Positions 12,229 through 31,338 of a stretch of DNA of 64,000 nucleotides are shown here, piece after piece. The notes under the pieces were generated by a model. It ran no database searches. It was not told the origin of the DNA and was given only the letters and a program-made list of their open reading frames with translations. Source of the DNA: Arabidopsis thaliana (lineage: Eukaryota > Streptophyta > Magnoliopsida > Brassicales > Brassicaceae); contig NC_003076.8 in NCBI RefSeq assembly GCF_000001735.4, positions 17,363,835 to 17,427,834 on the forward strand, given 5' to 3'. Made by a program: the position numbers and the translations under genes. Within the stretch, counting starts at the first letter, position 1; the number at the start of each line of letters is the position of its first letter.

Positions 12229-13111
12229 CATCCTTACAAGAAGGATAGACCGTCAGGTGTTTGAAACAGATTATGCAGAGTTAGATGAGATTGGTTTGCT
12301 CCGTACGTATTTCTATAATTTCTAACTCTTTCGTATTACTCGACTTTAAAAGCCAACTGTTTAGCCAAGTGTTTCCAAATTCTTTTTTTTTGGATCTTTT
12401 TTCTTGTAACTATTTAGTACTTACCCTCGTGATTGGACACCTATTTAAGGAGAAGTTTTCTAATTAACATGTGGTTAGAGAAAAAAAATCAAGTTAAAAT
12501 TATATTTTCGTATTAAATTTATACTGTATATCATTTTTAATAGTCCAAACGTTATGTATGTATGCATTGGACATAGATATTTGTTTTTTGACAAAGTAGT
12601 TAATGTAATGAAATAGACTTAATAACCCGAAATTATTACAAATTAAGAAAAACATTTGGTGATGCAACTTCAGTTTTCTTATTTAAACAATTGCATTAAA
12701 CATCTAGCTTTCTTTCATTAGATACAAACAAAATCTACAAAATCTAATATAGTTATGTATTTTGATTAAATTAATTTCATCATCATTTTTTATGAGAATA
12801 TATTTATTTTTTAAAGGACCATGTGATATTACAACAAACTAAAATTCCGGTTGTCATGTTTTGAATGTCTTTTTTTTTTTCTTACAGATTTAGGATTTTC
12901 CGTTTCAAATCGGTCGTTAGATCATTACTAATTCTGAGTAATACATCACTTTGTCTTTTCGCACAAACTCCGCGGAGACTAGTCTCATGTGCAGCTGATT
13001 AGTAATCGACCACAAAAATATACATATAAAAACTATTTAAACGGCCTAAGTTAGTAAGTAGTCTTATTTACAAGTAAGCGAAAGTGTGTAAATGAAGCGA
13101 AATCTTCATTG

Positions 13112-15236
13112 TTAAAGCAGTTTTGGTACGAACTTATTTAACAAAGTGATCATATCCTTAGTAATTTCCACTTTTTTCCTCTCCTCTCCAAACCTAATCA
13201 GACACTTTCTTTCATCCTCACCTTCACAATCATCCTCGTTTGTAACTTCGATATTCGCAATGGCTTCGGAGATGTCCTTGACCATATCAACAATCACTCC
13301 CTCCACACCCATCAGATATTGCAAGTAAATCACCTCTACCACATTGCTGAAAGTAATCAAAAAGGATTGTTTCAGAGGAAAAAAAGTTGAGGCGAGAGAG
13401 AAATGACAACAATATTAAACTCGGGAGGATTTTACTTAAGCTGGCCATAAGATAGAAGTGAAAGTTTTGAATCTTTGACTCGTGTGATTGCGTTTGGGGT
13501 TCTTAATATGGCCTTAACCTCAGAGACAAGCCCTTGCAAACCGCTTTCTTTGCAAAGCTTGATGGCCTCGTCTAATGAGTTCCTTCTCACATCCTTATAG
13601 ATTTCACATCCTCCATTTGTTAAGAAGAATACCTGAAAACGTATATGAGCATTTCCATGTACAAAAATTAAGCCTTAATTGTCGACCATGGAGAAACTTT
13701 TCACCAAAGAAGAAATCTTACAGGATAACACCTTTGCATATTCCTGATGAGTCGAGCCGCGTCAGGATGAAAGCTCGAGAATATAATAGGCCGGTTCTTG
13801 GAATGTTCATTTACAACCTGTTCATCTAAAAGATTGAGATTACTGATCAACATAAGAAGATCAGACGGGTGAAAATATGTCTTTTACCGTCAAGATGTTG
13901 TCAAGAGTTTGACGTAACTCTCCTTCTCCATATACGGTATTATCATCGAATTTGAGCTCGATATTGAATCCGAGTGAGTGTTTAACATTTAGGAAAGCAT
14001 CTTCAAGGGTACACAAAGGATCATCCTTTTCGACTTTCCACTCGAAAATTCTACCATCTTTTGTCTTCCTCCACATAGGCTTCACATTTGTACCATCCCT
14101 TTGTGGTCCATATGAGAGAAATTCATGTAAATCCATTTCCGTTACTCTTTTCTCAATAATCACTCCCTGAAAAGACATTTCCCTTTGCTAATGAAAACTT
14201 AGACTTATCTATCAGTAATACAATTGTTTGTGTTAAAAAATTAAATCCTAACCTGTTCTTGCGTGAACATGAAGATATCATGGAAAATTACAGGGCAACC
14301 ATCTCTAGTTACCTACAAAATAGTTACATTCTTTATTTACGGTGCTATTGTTTCAAAATCATTATTTTGCATTATTTTACTCTAACTTTGAGAGTTGCCT
14401 CATTTTTTCCTTAATGAAATATCAAAACTAAAATCATTTTGATCTTGGTGATAATCTAAAGTTCATTTCATTTACTAAGTCTGGCACTAAATAAAGCTTT
14501 AATAAGCTATTTCATTTCAGTCTCATTTTCTATGGTTTCTAAGAGCTTGAATCCTACAAGCTTTGGATTCTCCTACAAAAGCAAATGCAAACAAATAACT
14601 GAGGCCAAATCATAATCGTGTGTTTTCTTTTAAATAATTACATGAGGGTTTTAACACATATCATGTTGTTGTTAAATTACTACAACATGCTATTTGTACA
14701 TGATATGACATTAGACGCTAAAAACATATATTCTTTTTTGACACCACGTGTTTTTTCCCCTAATTTTAGCCAAACATTTGGCTATCTTACACATAATCCC
14801 AACAAATAGTTGAGGCCAGATCATTAATCTAATTTGTGTTTTTCATTTCTTGATAGAAACAAAAAAAAAATGATCAAGATTCTAGGGGGGAAAAGCAAAC
14901 CTGGACATCAAACTCAATGAAGTCAATAGGAAAATCTGCAGCAACATTAAAAGAAAGAAGAGAATTTTCTTTGATAAATTTCATTTTCTCGTCCGGAGAT
15001 TGAAGCATGTTCATCCCAAATCCTCTATGACCCATCAAAACAAATTTAGGGAAAACAATAGCCTCTTGCTTCTTATCATCTTCAACAACACCTTTAAAAT
15101 CAACACAAAACCAATCATAACCAATAATATATTAACAAAAAAAAACAGAAGTTTTTGCATGGAGCCATTTGATATTATTACCTGATGATAACATGGCAGA
15201 ACTAGATAAAGACAATGTCATAGTTTCAAGAGCCAT
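13112..15236 (-). CDS. GDPD3: Glycerophosphodiester phosphodiesterase
   Basis: Seven exons, 15236-15182, 15091-14901, 14312-14253, 14166-13888, 13817-13722, 13632-13436 and 13346-13112, give 370 aa. The enzyme hydrolyses glycerophosphodiesters such as glycerophosphocholine to glycerol-3-phosphate and the free alcohol, using a divalent metal in a TIM barrel. The catalytic set is present: His40-Arg41-Gly42 (GHRG), Glu78 and Asp80 (FIEFDVQ), and His93 (VIFHD). The length and the absence of a cleavable hydrophobic signal fit the short GDPD subfamily (GDPD1-6). The first 18 residues are Ser/Thr/Leu-rich and acid-poor, which would allow plastid targeting, but that is inference. Matches At5g43300. 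Its product supplies glycerol-3-phosphate and hence Pi, which links it to the PHT1 genes 15-40 kb away. Confidence 0.93.
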
Positions 15237-15900
15237 GGTTTAGTTTCTTGCGAACAAAGATTTATATTAAAGAAATGGGTTTAAGATAATATGAGCAGGA
15301 CAAAAGAATATTCCATTCGATACAAAAGAAGAATGCTCTAGATATCGAATGGAATACTCCATTCGCAATAATCTTCAAGCTTTTCTTTTTGTTGGCTCTA
15401 AAAGAACTTTTCTTGTTGAATTTTATTCTATCTGATTTTTGGATATCTTTTAATTTTCTGGATCATTCTTTTTAGTTCTATTTATAAGACAGATGGAAAG
15501 GGTTTAATTTAGCCAAGTAGACACAACTACACGTGAATAAAAATAAATTTTATTTTCGTTTTGGGGTTTTGTTAGTTAATTTAGGTAAATTCTTCTTTTC
15601 ATATTTCTGGATTGTTTTTTTTTTCCAAAAACATCTACAAGATTAATTTTTAGATTACATACTTTTTTGTTAATCAAGATAGAACCGCAAACTTCTGTAT
15701 CGTTAGTAGATTGCTATTAATGATGTACCAAATGAAGTCTTATAGGCAGAAAAAAAAAAAAAAAAACTTCATTGCATTGGAACCAAATGTTTGCATCAAT
15801 TGTAGTGTTTTTCAGACATTGTTGGAGAAGAGGCTCGATATTGAATACATGATAAATACTCTGTCACTAAAAGATTTCAAAGCTTATCTATATTGTGTAC
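15237..15900. other. GDPD3 leader and promoter
   Basis: A TATA box reads TATAAATA on the minus strand at 15486-15479, about 245 bp before the GDPD3 ATG. Between the two is a perfect 14-bp inverted repeat (own entry). GAATATTC at 15306-15313 matches GNATATNC. The remainder up to 15900 is T-rich spacer and 3' flank of the next gene. Confidence 0.5.
15309..15356 (-). repeat. Perfect 14-bp inverted repeat in the GDPD3 leader
   Basis: TATTCCATTCGATA (15309-15322) and TATCGAATGGAATA (15343-15356) are exact reverse complements separated by 20 bases. They lie 73-120 bases upstream of the GDPD3 start codon and downstream of its likely TATA box. They should therefore be transcribed and able to form a stem-loop. 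A third half-copy (CTCCATTCG) follows at 15357. Confidence 0.7.
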
Positions 15901-18900
15901 TCAGGATACTGTCTTCTTGTTCTTGAAGGGAGACAGTAATGAAAAATGGCGAGAAGCTGGAAAAAAAAAAAAACAGAAGAAAAATGAACAAAAGTGAGCA
16001 AACTTTGATTAGAATCAAAAAAGTTTCTAAGGGTAAAAAATATCTTGTTCACTTACATTTCTGTGAAGCAGCTGCTGCTGTAGGTGTTTCATCTTGAGAT
16101 ATGAGATTCTTCAGTGTAAAAGCTGCATAACAAAACAGAAACTTAAATAATTTAGGCATTGTCGTATTTCTCTGTACCAAACAATGTAAAACACCAACAG
16201 AACCATATTGATGTGAAAAAGAAGGTTCTTGCTGTTATGGGATAATGTTAAATCCAAGAGCAAATAATTTAGTGGAACAAACTCCTAAATATCTCTAAGA
16301 AGAAAGCAAACAAAATAGACGTTTGCTTCTTCTGAGTAACTACTGTAAAAGATAAAAGGATGTAACAAGGATTTACCTTCACTTGTCGTGGCAGCAGTTA
16401 CAGCTGGTTCATGATCCTCATTGCTATTAAAAGATGCATTATTAGACTCGGTATGGTGTTCACTTACAGAAGAAGACTGACTCTTCTTTCCAAATTTCAA
16501 CAGTTTTCTGAGCCCTTTTGACGCTGACTCCTTCGTTTGAGATTTCTCCGAGGCCTCACTTATCTTCTTCTCTGGTACAAGGACTTTGACAGTTTCTTGC
16601 TCTGTCTCATTTGAATATAAGCTTGGTGGAGGTGCTTGGGAACAGTCCGAGTACACTGTACATGGATCTTCTAACGAAGAAACCCGAGCATATGGAGCTT
16701 CATATGGTTTCGCAACAATACTTTGACTTGTCAGAAACTTTGGTGTTTCTGTTACTAAGTCACTCAGAGTCTCCAATCTAACCTGAAAGCAAAATAACCA
16801 TTCCTTTCATCAAAACCGTTGAAACAAAAATTAAAATTGACTCAGCTAGAATAAGAGTACTTACTAAGACTAGATCATTGCCACACTCCTGCATTGTTTC
16901 AACAATGCCTTCCTTATCAACTCCTTCTCGAATGGTGGAGTTTTCAGAGACTACATCAGACTTCTCGTTTTTTACCTGATCTCTACTTATACTTCGAGCT
17001 GAACTTGGCAACACCATCACTACTGTCTTCTCAACCACTGGAGTTTCATCAATATCATTTTGGCACAAGGATTTGTTCTTGTTACCACTTGGTTCAATCC
17101 CAGACGCTGATGATTTAGTTTTCTCGACCCCTTTCACCATAACATTAGAAGGACCTTTGGTTGGTTTTATCTTCAGTTCCGGAAGAGATGCAATTTTCGC
17201 TATATCATAGTTAACAATGGCAGATAGTTTCTTTATCTCAGGAGCGTCAGATGCTTTTCTTGATGCTATTGTGCGCCGTGGCCTCACTGACGAACTTGGT
17301 GCACTAGTATTACCCATTTTTGGTTCTGATAATCGTCTTGTCTGTGAAACCGACTTGTTCTGCGTATCTAGACTAACTCTGGTTTCCCTCTTAGACAAAG
17401 GTAATGGTGAAATCGACCTGGTTAACCTAATTCCTGTTGCTATGCTTTCTCTCTTAGCTGGAGGTAACGGTGATATCGACCTTGTTAGCATATTTCCTGT
17501 TGACTTACTTACGGTACTCAGTTTACCATTTTTGGGGAATTTCTGAAAGTCATTTGACCCTAGAGAAGTAGTTCTTCTAGGAAGACGTTGAAGAGGTGAC
17601 AATGAACCTGGTTCTGAGTCGCTAAACTTAGAGGCTCTAGAACCGGGAGAAAACTTGTTTAGTATTTGTTTTTTTGTTTGTTGTGCAGGCAACTGTGACT
17701 GCCCTACCGCTGAGTTGCTTTTGGAAGCAATCCGCTTTTGCCTTTCTATTTTCAGAGCTTCGATGCGCTTCCTGTCTTCCTCTTCCTAAAACAAGAAAGA
17801 ATGGTAATAAGAGTTTATGATAAGAATTTTCAACCACAAGTTGGTTTATATCCTTTAAGATTGTGCTTTCTATATGATTAGTAGAAAAAGCAATTCTATC
17901 ATCAAATTGTTTAAGCCGAGATTTTACCTTCTCTTTTTTCATTTTCTGGAGGTCAGCTTTGAAATTTCTAAGTTTGTCAGCACGTGCTCTTGCTTCATCT
18001 AAAGGACTCATCTTTGTCGGTCTTCCTTTCCGTATTGGCCCCGGAGCCTTCCTCTTATCTGCAGCATCTTTAGAAAGTCTCGATTTTGGATCTTTTACTA
18101 ACTTCTTAGCACCTCCAGCTGCCTGGCTATTCTTCTTCAAAGCTTTGGATCCAAACTCTAATGCAGGATCATACCCAGCTGATAACTTCTCTGTTTCCCG
18201 TTCGGGTATCAGGCTCAGATCATGAGGCTCATAATTGACCTGCTTTCTTTCATTTCCATCAGTTTGATAGCACGAAGAGATCTCTGAACCAATGTCTATA
18301 GCATTTCTCTTATTTCTTCCAGCTTCATCTCGGGCTGAAGATACCCGAGTAACAATATAAGAATCATCATCCATGTTTCTCTTATCCAGACCATTCCTTG
18401 GAGTATCAAATCCATTCATGTTGAGAGGATCAGAAGAATTCTCAAAACCATTTTCTCTCTGGTGAACCATAAGAGAGTCACTAGATCCCCTGATTCTACG
18501 AGTCACACTTCCATTCCGAATATCAGCTGTATCCCTTTCTTGATATTTTCCTGATTCACGTTCACCATGTGCCAAAGGATCATACTTTCCTGTACCTTGC
18601 CTCTTCTTCCCTCTAATCTCCTTTTCCATCATATGGTCAATGGAACGTTCATCTCTGTCAGCATCTTGCAATAAAAAAGTCTGGAAGGCCTGCCAATCCC
18701 CAGTGTCAGCCTCTGTTCCTTTTGTTGCCCTCTCTTTACCATTGTAACATTCTCCTCTTGCCACTTCTTCATGATTGTCATCAGCATCAGATTCTGTTCC
18801 AGAATTATCTTGCTTCTTTGAATTAATGTAATTTATATTCCGAATCACCACCTTCCCTGATTTCCTTCTTCTACTTGATTTTTCATTATCTCTTTCCTGA

Positions 18901-21553
18901 TCTTCTGATTCGGAGTCCTCGCTACAAGATGAATGATGTTTCCGAGCCTTTCTTTGGCCAGAACCACGTCTAGAATCATCGGTAGACGGATAGGGAGATG
19001 GATATGGACTAGCTCCTGGATAGCCTGGGTAGTATGGCATGCCCTGCATCGTATATCCTTGAAATACTGGAAAGGTGCCCGGTGGGGAGTGAACTGGCCA
19101 GGGTGCATACATCGGCTGCCGATGCTGCCCTTGCACATATTCTTGATTTCCATTTCGTTTGTTGTCTGTAGGAGACTTCGCATCTGGATACAATAAGTTT
19201 CTCGAAATGAATATCAATTGTGCCAAAAGCAATGCCAAACAATGCAAGAAAAGATATTCAACTCTCAGCTACTATGACTCATAAGAATCATCTTACCACT
19301 ATTTTCAGGTGTCCCAGGCATATTAGCAGCATTTGCGAACATAATCCCTGAGTCGTTCATTGTAGAGATGTTTGGCTGTGTTGCCATTACTTCTGTTGCT
19401 TCAATTTCAACCCACTGGCCAGTTTCGTGCTTTTTCTTCCACAAGTCCATGAATTTCACACATGCATCCCTATAACATTGTTGAAACCAAACATGAGAAG
19501 TAAGTCTATGAAAAGTTTCTTTCAAACTTAAAGACTTTAATGGATATGAGATTATTGGTTGCAAAACAAAGAAGAAATTGGTGTAAACTACAATCTTCTC
19601 ACATCAAACGTGAGGCTCCAAAAGTTTTGGCGAAAGATATAAGAGGAATCATATCATCAGCCTCAAAACCAGCTGCCACAGCACGTGCAAAGGCCATTCC
19701 TTGTTCTTTCTGCAACATTATCTTCCGTGTCTCCAGAACTTTCATAACTTGAGCTCTGATACAATTCCACATATTACCAATTAGATACTTAACTACTCTC
19801 TTTGTTGAAAAACATTGAAAACCAAAAAACAATTCACGCAAAGGGGTATACTTAGAGTTTTCATCTGATGAGGTAGACCGATTTGCTTGCTTTGGATGGG
19901 AATCAGGCTGTTCAAATGCAAGAAGATGATATAAGTTGTTTGTTCCAAAGAGAAAAATAAGAGAAAAGGTCCTTTAAATTATAGAAACCATTTCAGTTCT
20001 AATTGACCTCGTAAAGGACAATAGCTTTCTCCTCGTTGAGCTGTAGCAAAGGCCTGCTACCTGATTCACATTCTCACATATTGGTTAAACAGAAAGATCA
20101 ATAGCCAAGAGACACACTATTTTCGATTTTATGAGTTGAGATTTGCTTAGTATCAGTCAAATCCTGAGACGGGAATATTGTTTTTCCAAATCAGTAGCTT
20201 TAGCATAGAGACTCATAAATTACATAATTTTATCCTTATGGCATACCTTCTGCACTATCTGCTTTTTTTGCTCGATGATCGTCTTTCACCTGTTTATACA
20301 ATATACCATTAAGTACTTCTGACCATACAACAAAGAAAGTATTCAAAAGTCCCAATATACTTACAACAGTCAATGCCATTTCCGAGTTGTTCTGAATACC
20401 AATGGCTTCCTTGATCTGTATAATCTCAGTTTCTAAAGTATAAACACGTTCTATGACTTCCGGCGTACTCACAAATCGAACAAACCTAAACGAGTACAAA
20501 AGAAGAAAAAACTCTTATCTCAAAGTGTCTAGTTCCATACAAAGACAACTAATGTATATGACACAAACCTTTCAATTGTTCCTTTAGTGAACCAAGCCGC
20601 ATTGTCACTAGCTTCAGGCTTGAGAATAATCGAATAGCCACCTTTTTCCAATTGATCTTTTGCAGTCTTTAAATGAGCAAGAAATGGATCAAGTAACCCT
20701 GTAGCTATTTTCTCAGTCTTTCCATTAGCTGTTACCAACAAATCACACCTGTAAGAACCACAAAGAAAAAGACATTAAATTTTCCATAGTAATATGGTAC
20801 ACAAACAACAAAATTCAGTGACTTTTGAACCTATCAATGAACATAAAGATACAGTCTTTCTATTTGCATTGAACAGTTCTTCACAAAAGTTAACAACAAT
20901 TTTCTGCTTAAGTAAATAAAGCTCACGAATACAAGAGTTTATACAATACAAGAGAGAAATTATTTTACATTAGCTGTTACCTACCTAATTAATCAATGCA
21001 AAGAAAAACACTTAAATTTTTCGTTGCAAGTTTGGTAAGAAACCTACAATTTTCAACGACTTTTGATCTTATTAATGAACCCAAAAAATGCAATCTTTCA
21101 ACTTCCATAGAACCAATTTCTCAGAAAACTAACACAAATATTAACATTATAACAACTTTTGATCTTATTAGGAAACCCAAAAATGCAATCTTTTAACTTC
21201 CATAGAACCAATTTCTCACAAAACTAACACAAAATTTATCACTTTAACAATATTTAATCTTTTAAATGAACATAAAAATGCAATCTTTCGACTTCCATAA
21301 AACCAATTTCTCTAACAAGTCACACAAAGTTTAACACTTCTAACAATTTTTATGTCTTATCAATGAACATAACAATGCAATCTTTCGACTTCCATAGAAC
21401 AATTTCACAGAAAGATTTAACATTTAGGATCAATTACCATATCAGGCTTCTCTAAAGCTGACGAAAACAAGAGTTTACACGAAATTTAACTTACCGGGTT
21501 CGAGTGGGAGTGAGCTGAAAAGCAACTGAGTCAAGCCGAGTCGAAGATTTCAT
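15901..21553 (-). CDS. COP1-interacting protein 7 (CIP7)-like protein
   Basis: I derive 13 exons: 21553-21495, 20748-20569, 20485-20365, 20289-20247, 20060-20008, 19907-19852, 19755-19603, 19469-19297, 19183-17928, 17785-16865, 16782-16377, 16122-16057 and 15956-15901. These total 1180 aa. The N-terminal 280 residues are the conserved region of the CIP7-like family (TRLDSVAFQLTPTRTRCDL, later GFEADDMIPL and ACVKFMDLW). A large low-complexity middle follows, rich in Ser/Arg/Lys/Glu with a Pro/Tyr/Gly stretch (YPGYPGASPYPSPYPS) and a basic coiled-coil-like segment. The tail is short and basic (LLKFGKKSQSSS, then HFSLLSPFKNKKT). The last exon rests on a strong polypyrimidine tract plus AG. Without it translation would run 8 bases past the donor to TGA at 16049. 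Family members act in nuclear light or growth signalling; the role of this one is not established here. Matches At5g43310. Confidence 0.85.
20815..21415 (-). repeat. Intronic minisatellite, period about 95 bp
   Basis: The first intron of the CIP7-like gene holds four tandem copies of a 95-97 bp unit, anchored by ATGCAATCTTT at 21088, 21183, 21278 and 21375. Each is followed by ACTTCCATA.AACCAATTTCTC and then AAC/ACACAAA. A more decayed copy lies near 20815-20910. All copies are in the same orientation. Confidence 0.8.
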
Positions 21554-22208
21554 CGCTAAATTATCCAAAGATCTTCAAAACTTTTTCAGATTAAGAAATC
21601 ATCCGAAGAAAAACACAAATTGCAGAAAATCCAAGTTTAATCATAGAGAGATGGAGAAATAAGAGAGAGAGAGAGAAGCTTTTGTCTTCATTGTCTGCTT
21701 TGGATTCCAGCTGGAAGAGTGAGAGCGAATTTTCCGAGGAAGTGAGTGTGGGGGACTAAAATAGTAATATCGCGAAACATTTGGGGGTAAAATCGGAACT
21801 TCGCATGTGGCCACTGGTGTGAGTGTGAGTGTGTGACCGTGTGAGTGAGCTAGTGATAGTGAACATAATTTATGTCGTTATTGGCTCGAAATTCATGGCT
21901 TCTTTTTCGTGACCTTTTTCTTAATCTCTCAACGGTAAACAATGGTATGTATTTCCAGCATCCGTCTAATGCTTCCATTGGATCCATATGGATCATTTGA
22001 ATCATTAGTACTTGATAAAACACATGGAATTTAGTGATGAGCTTAACAAGTTAAAACCATATACTTTATCACATATAATTTGTAATCAAATGATGTTCGA
22101 TTTATTCCTTAAATTAGGAAACCGATAATTTCGTGAAATAAAAACAAAGTCTCCATCCATTAAAATGTCGCAGTGTCCTCCAACACGCTCACGATAAAGC
22201 CAAGCCTC
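21554..22208. other. Spacer between CIP7-like gene and CKL8
   Basis: About 650 bp. The first 200 bases hold the 5' leader of the CIP7-like gene, with a GA-rich run at 21663-21680. A run of GTGTGAGTGTGAG repeats follows at 21810-21850. From about 22130 it is the 3' flank of CKL8. No further gene. Confidence 0.5.
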
Positions 22209-28615
<6,407 letters not shown>

Positions 28616-29763
28616 ACCGGTCTTTTCTCAGCTGGTTTAATCAGTGAAAGCTTTGTTTCGAATAAAGAAGTTTTGTTATAAAATGAACTTTTAATAACCT
28701 CATGAGCTTGAGGTTTAGTTTTCCTAATGTGCCCATGATGTGTCGGTACTGATTTGCTGACCAGATATAAACAATCATTTTGATAATTGACCTCTTTTGG
28801 TTTCCTTTCGTAACGGGAGAGTGGAGAGTGGAGAGACAACAACAACTCGAATTTTTTGGTAGACTTTTTCAGATATGGGCCAAAGCTTTGTTGGGTATTC
28901 TTTTGGCCCATATGAAAAAAATACAAAAGATTTCGCAATTGTGAAATAAACAGCTTAAGAATAGTATTATAGAATAAAATCTCGCAATAATATACTCCAT
29001 GGTTTTTATGCGATTTAGAACAATGGGATAATACTAAATTAATAATTTGAATTAATTTTACGTAATAATTTTACGTAACATTTATTTTTTAATTTACTAT
29101 TATTATTTAATTATGCTATTTTTACTATTTACCAGTTCATCCAAATATAAAACCTTATTAGCCTATCAAAAAAAGAAAACGTAAAACCCTATTTCATAGG
29201 TTTTTATCTAAAACTAAAACCCTATTCTATGAGTTTTTTCTCCAAGACTTGCAGTCACTTTGATTTATCTTGTAATTTTATTTTTAAATATAATTTTTTT
29301 TCTATAAAAGAGCAAATATAGCTGCAGAAGATAATGATTTGTTGGGTATTGTTGATAACTCTTTTTTTTTCTTCTAATTCCTGATGAATTATCGACGGCT
29401 TAATTCATGTCCTCTTTTTTTTCCTGGACATTGAATGTTAGTGACAAGTCTATATAGGACCTAAATACATTCCAACCTTAACATTTATTATTGGCAATAA
29501 ATATTGCTATACATATTTTTCTCATGTTATCTACTAATCTGTTTGTTGTTTTACTTTTGATATCAGCTTCTAATAACAATAACATTTTTTTTTTTTTATA
29601 AAATCTGTTTGATGAAAAAGATAATAATTCAAAAAAAGTAGGAAAACTCATAGTGCAACTAAATAAATCTAAACAAAAAATCTAAAAGTCTGACAAAACA
29701 CAAAAAGAAATCCTAACAAAATCCGATAATTAAGCAAAAAAAACAAAAGGAAAATAAAAAAAT
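28616..29763. other. Convergent spacer between MDH and PHT1;6
   Basis: Holds the 3' flanks of both genes. 28840-28920 has an imperfect inverted repeat around GGCCCATAT/ATATGGGCC. From 28930 it is AT-rich. An open frame on the minus strand at 28612-28938 overlaps the MDH 3' UTR and has no support. Confidence 0.5.
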
Positions 29764-31314
29764 CTAAACAACAATCTTCTCCTTGATTTTCTCCGGCTCA
29801 GTTTCGCCGGAAAGCTCCTCAAGTGATTTCCCATTAGTCTCCGGAATTGTAAACGTGAGAAGCAAGCCAAGCAAATTGATTCCTGCCATGATGTATAACG
29901 TGTTACTCATACCCAAAGCTTTAACCAAAGCCGAAAACCCGAAAGAACCGACCATCGCACCGGCTTTACCAGACGCCGCCGATATACCGTGACAAGTCGA
30001 CCTTATCCTCGCCGGGAAAATCTCAGCCGGGACAATGAAAGTAGTTGCGTTAGGTCCAAAATTGGAGAAGAAAAATGTGAAAGAGTAAAGAACGACGAAA
30101 CCAATCCGGTTAGCCGGTAAGGTCCAATGATGGTACGGTATGGCTAAACTGAGCATGAAGATGGTCATCATAGCGAAACCCATGATCTGGATCTTTTTCC
30201 GTCCCATATAATCGATGAACCCTACAGTGAAAAAGTAACCGGGAACGGTGCTGCAACAAGCGATTATGGTTTGAGCCTTAGCGATCATGTAGAGCTCTTG
30301 GATTGCGTTCATGGTTTTAGCCGAAGGTAACCACCCAATGGTGGTGAAGATATCCTTCTGGAACAAGTTTTGGCTGTAGAAAGCGATGTCGAGGAGGAAC
30401 CATGTGGAGGCTGTTCCGAGTAAGTGGAGTCCGTGACGGCGAAGGAACTTCATGGAGAACAAGCCAAACTCGTCCGAGGAAACCCTAGCTTGATCATTCT
30501 TTGCGGCAGAGGCTTCAATGTCTACGTTGAGAACCTTAGTCATATCTAAAGCCGCTTGCTCCGCGTTCTTGGAGACAAGAGCCGTGTAACGAGCGGTTTC
30601 GGGCATCTTCATCCGCCAGTAGTAGGTCAAGAGAGCTGGTAAGGCGCCGACCATCAGGATGATCCTCCAAACGTAATCCGCCTGTGGGACGGTGGAGGCT
30701 GCACCATCCAATATATAGGCTCGGGACGGAAACTTACTCTCGAAAACAGCTGAGACAAGTAACGAGACAGCTCCTGCGGCAAGGATCCCAATCCCTTGCA
30801 TACCGAAAACAGCTGCTATGAAAGCACCGCGAGTACGTTTGTTGGAATACTCGGACATGATCGTAGCCGAGAGAGGATAGTCACCACCGATGCCAAACCC
30901 GAGCCAGAAGCGGAAGAAGCAGAGAGTTACCATGACGGTTTTCGGGTCTCTTCCAAGGGAAAGACCAGAACAAATGGAGCATATGGTCATGATCAAGAGA
31001 GTCAAACCATAGACTCTCTTACGTCCAAGCTTGTCACCAAGACACCCAAAGAAAATCTGTCCGATAAACGTTCCAGCGAAGGCCACACCACTCACGGCCG
31101 CAGAGATGCCGTCAGGGAGGCTTCCGGGAGAGGAGGAGCCAGGAACCTGATAGTAGATCCGGCCAAGAAGCTTCGTGATAAGAGATATCACGAAGAGATC
31201 GTATGAGTCTGTGAAGAAACCCATACCGGAGACTACAACCGCCGTGACGTGGTACCATTGAGTCTTTGCAACGTCAAGAGCTTTCAAGATGCTTCCTTGT
31301 TCTTCGTTAGCCAT
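29764..31314 (-). CDS. PHT1;6: High-affinity proton/phosphate symporter PHT1;6
   Basis: A single coding exon of 516 aa. It belongs to the PHT1 branch of the major facilitator superfamily: 12 membrane segments in two halves of six, with a hydrophilic central loop at about residues 235-290. The PHT1 signature [13 protein letters not shown] lies near residue 145. FTDSYDLF (TM1), [11 protein letters not shown] after TM2, and PETARYT in the loop are also visible. It takes up Pi with protons at the plasma membrane. It is the most divergent member here, has an [13 protein letters not shown] tail instead of the GEAEV tail, and lacks the coding intron of the other three. Published expression is in pollen and anthers. 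A 5'-UTR intron is predicted at 31339-31695 (own entry). Matches At5g43340. Confidence 0.95.
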   Translation of the reverse strand: MANEEQGSILKALDVAKTQWYHVTAVVVSGMGFFTDSYDLFVISLITKLLGRIYYQVPGSSSPGSLPDGISAAVSGVAFAGTFIGQIFFGCLGDKLGRKRVYGLTLLIMTICSICSGLSLGRDPKTVMVTLCFFRFWLGFGIGGDYPLSATIMSEYSNKRTRGAFIAAVFGMQGIGILAAGAVSLLVSAVFESKFPSRAYILDGAASTVPQADYVWRIILMVGALPALLTYYWRMKMPETARYTALVSKNAEQAALDMTKVLNVDIEASAAKNDQARVSSDEFGLFSMKFLRRHGLHLLGTASTWFLLDIAFYSQNLFQKDIFTTIGWLPSAKTMNAIQELYMIAKAQTIIACCSTVPGYFFTVGFIDYMGRKKIQIMGFAMMTIFMLSLAIPYHHWTLPANRIGFVVLYSFTFFFSNFGPNATTFIVPAEIFPARIRSTCHGISAASGKAGAMVGSFGFSALVKALGMSNTLYIMAGINLLGLLLTFTIPETNGKSLEELSGETEPEKIKEKIVV

Positions 31315-31338
31315 CGCAATATTTTTGTTCTCTCAACT

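Larger units (their letters stand above)
9250..13111. other. WRKY49 upstream / GDPD3 downstream spacer
   Basis: No intact gene is seen in this 3.9 kb. 9402-9412 holds a TATA-like run (TATATATAA class) at a plausible distance from WRKY49. Two diverged copies of a 340-bp block lie at 10361-10697 and 11153-11492 (own entries). 12064-12228 is an RNase H-like open relic. Around 12970-12990 two perfect palindromes sit side by side (CTCCGCGGAG and GAGACTAGTCTC), flanked by ATTACTAAT and ATTAGTAAT. The rest is AT-rich. Confidence 0.5.

Noticed and set aside
13861..14178. Frame extending GDPD3 exon 4 at both ends
   Set aside because: Splice sites at 14166 and 13888 and the continuous GDPD alignment show this is exon 4 plus intron read-through, not a separate gene.
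17217..17546. 109-codon open frame on the plus strand
   Set aside because: It lies antisense to exon 10 of the CIP7-like gene, whose frame and family motifs are clear.
30796..31206. 136-codon open frame on the plus strand
   Set aside because: It is antisense to PHT1;6 coding sequence, has no homology I can see, and is explained by codon bias of the real gene.
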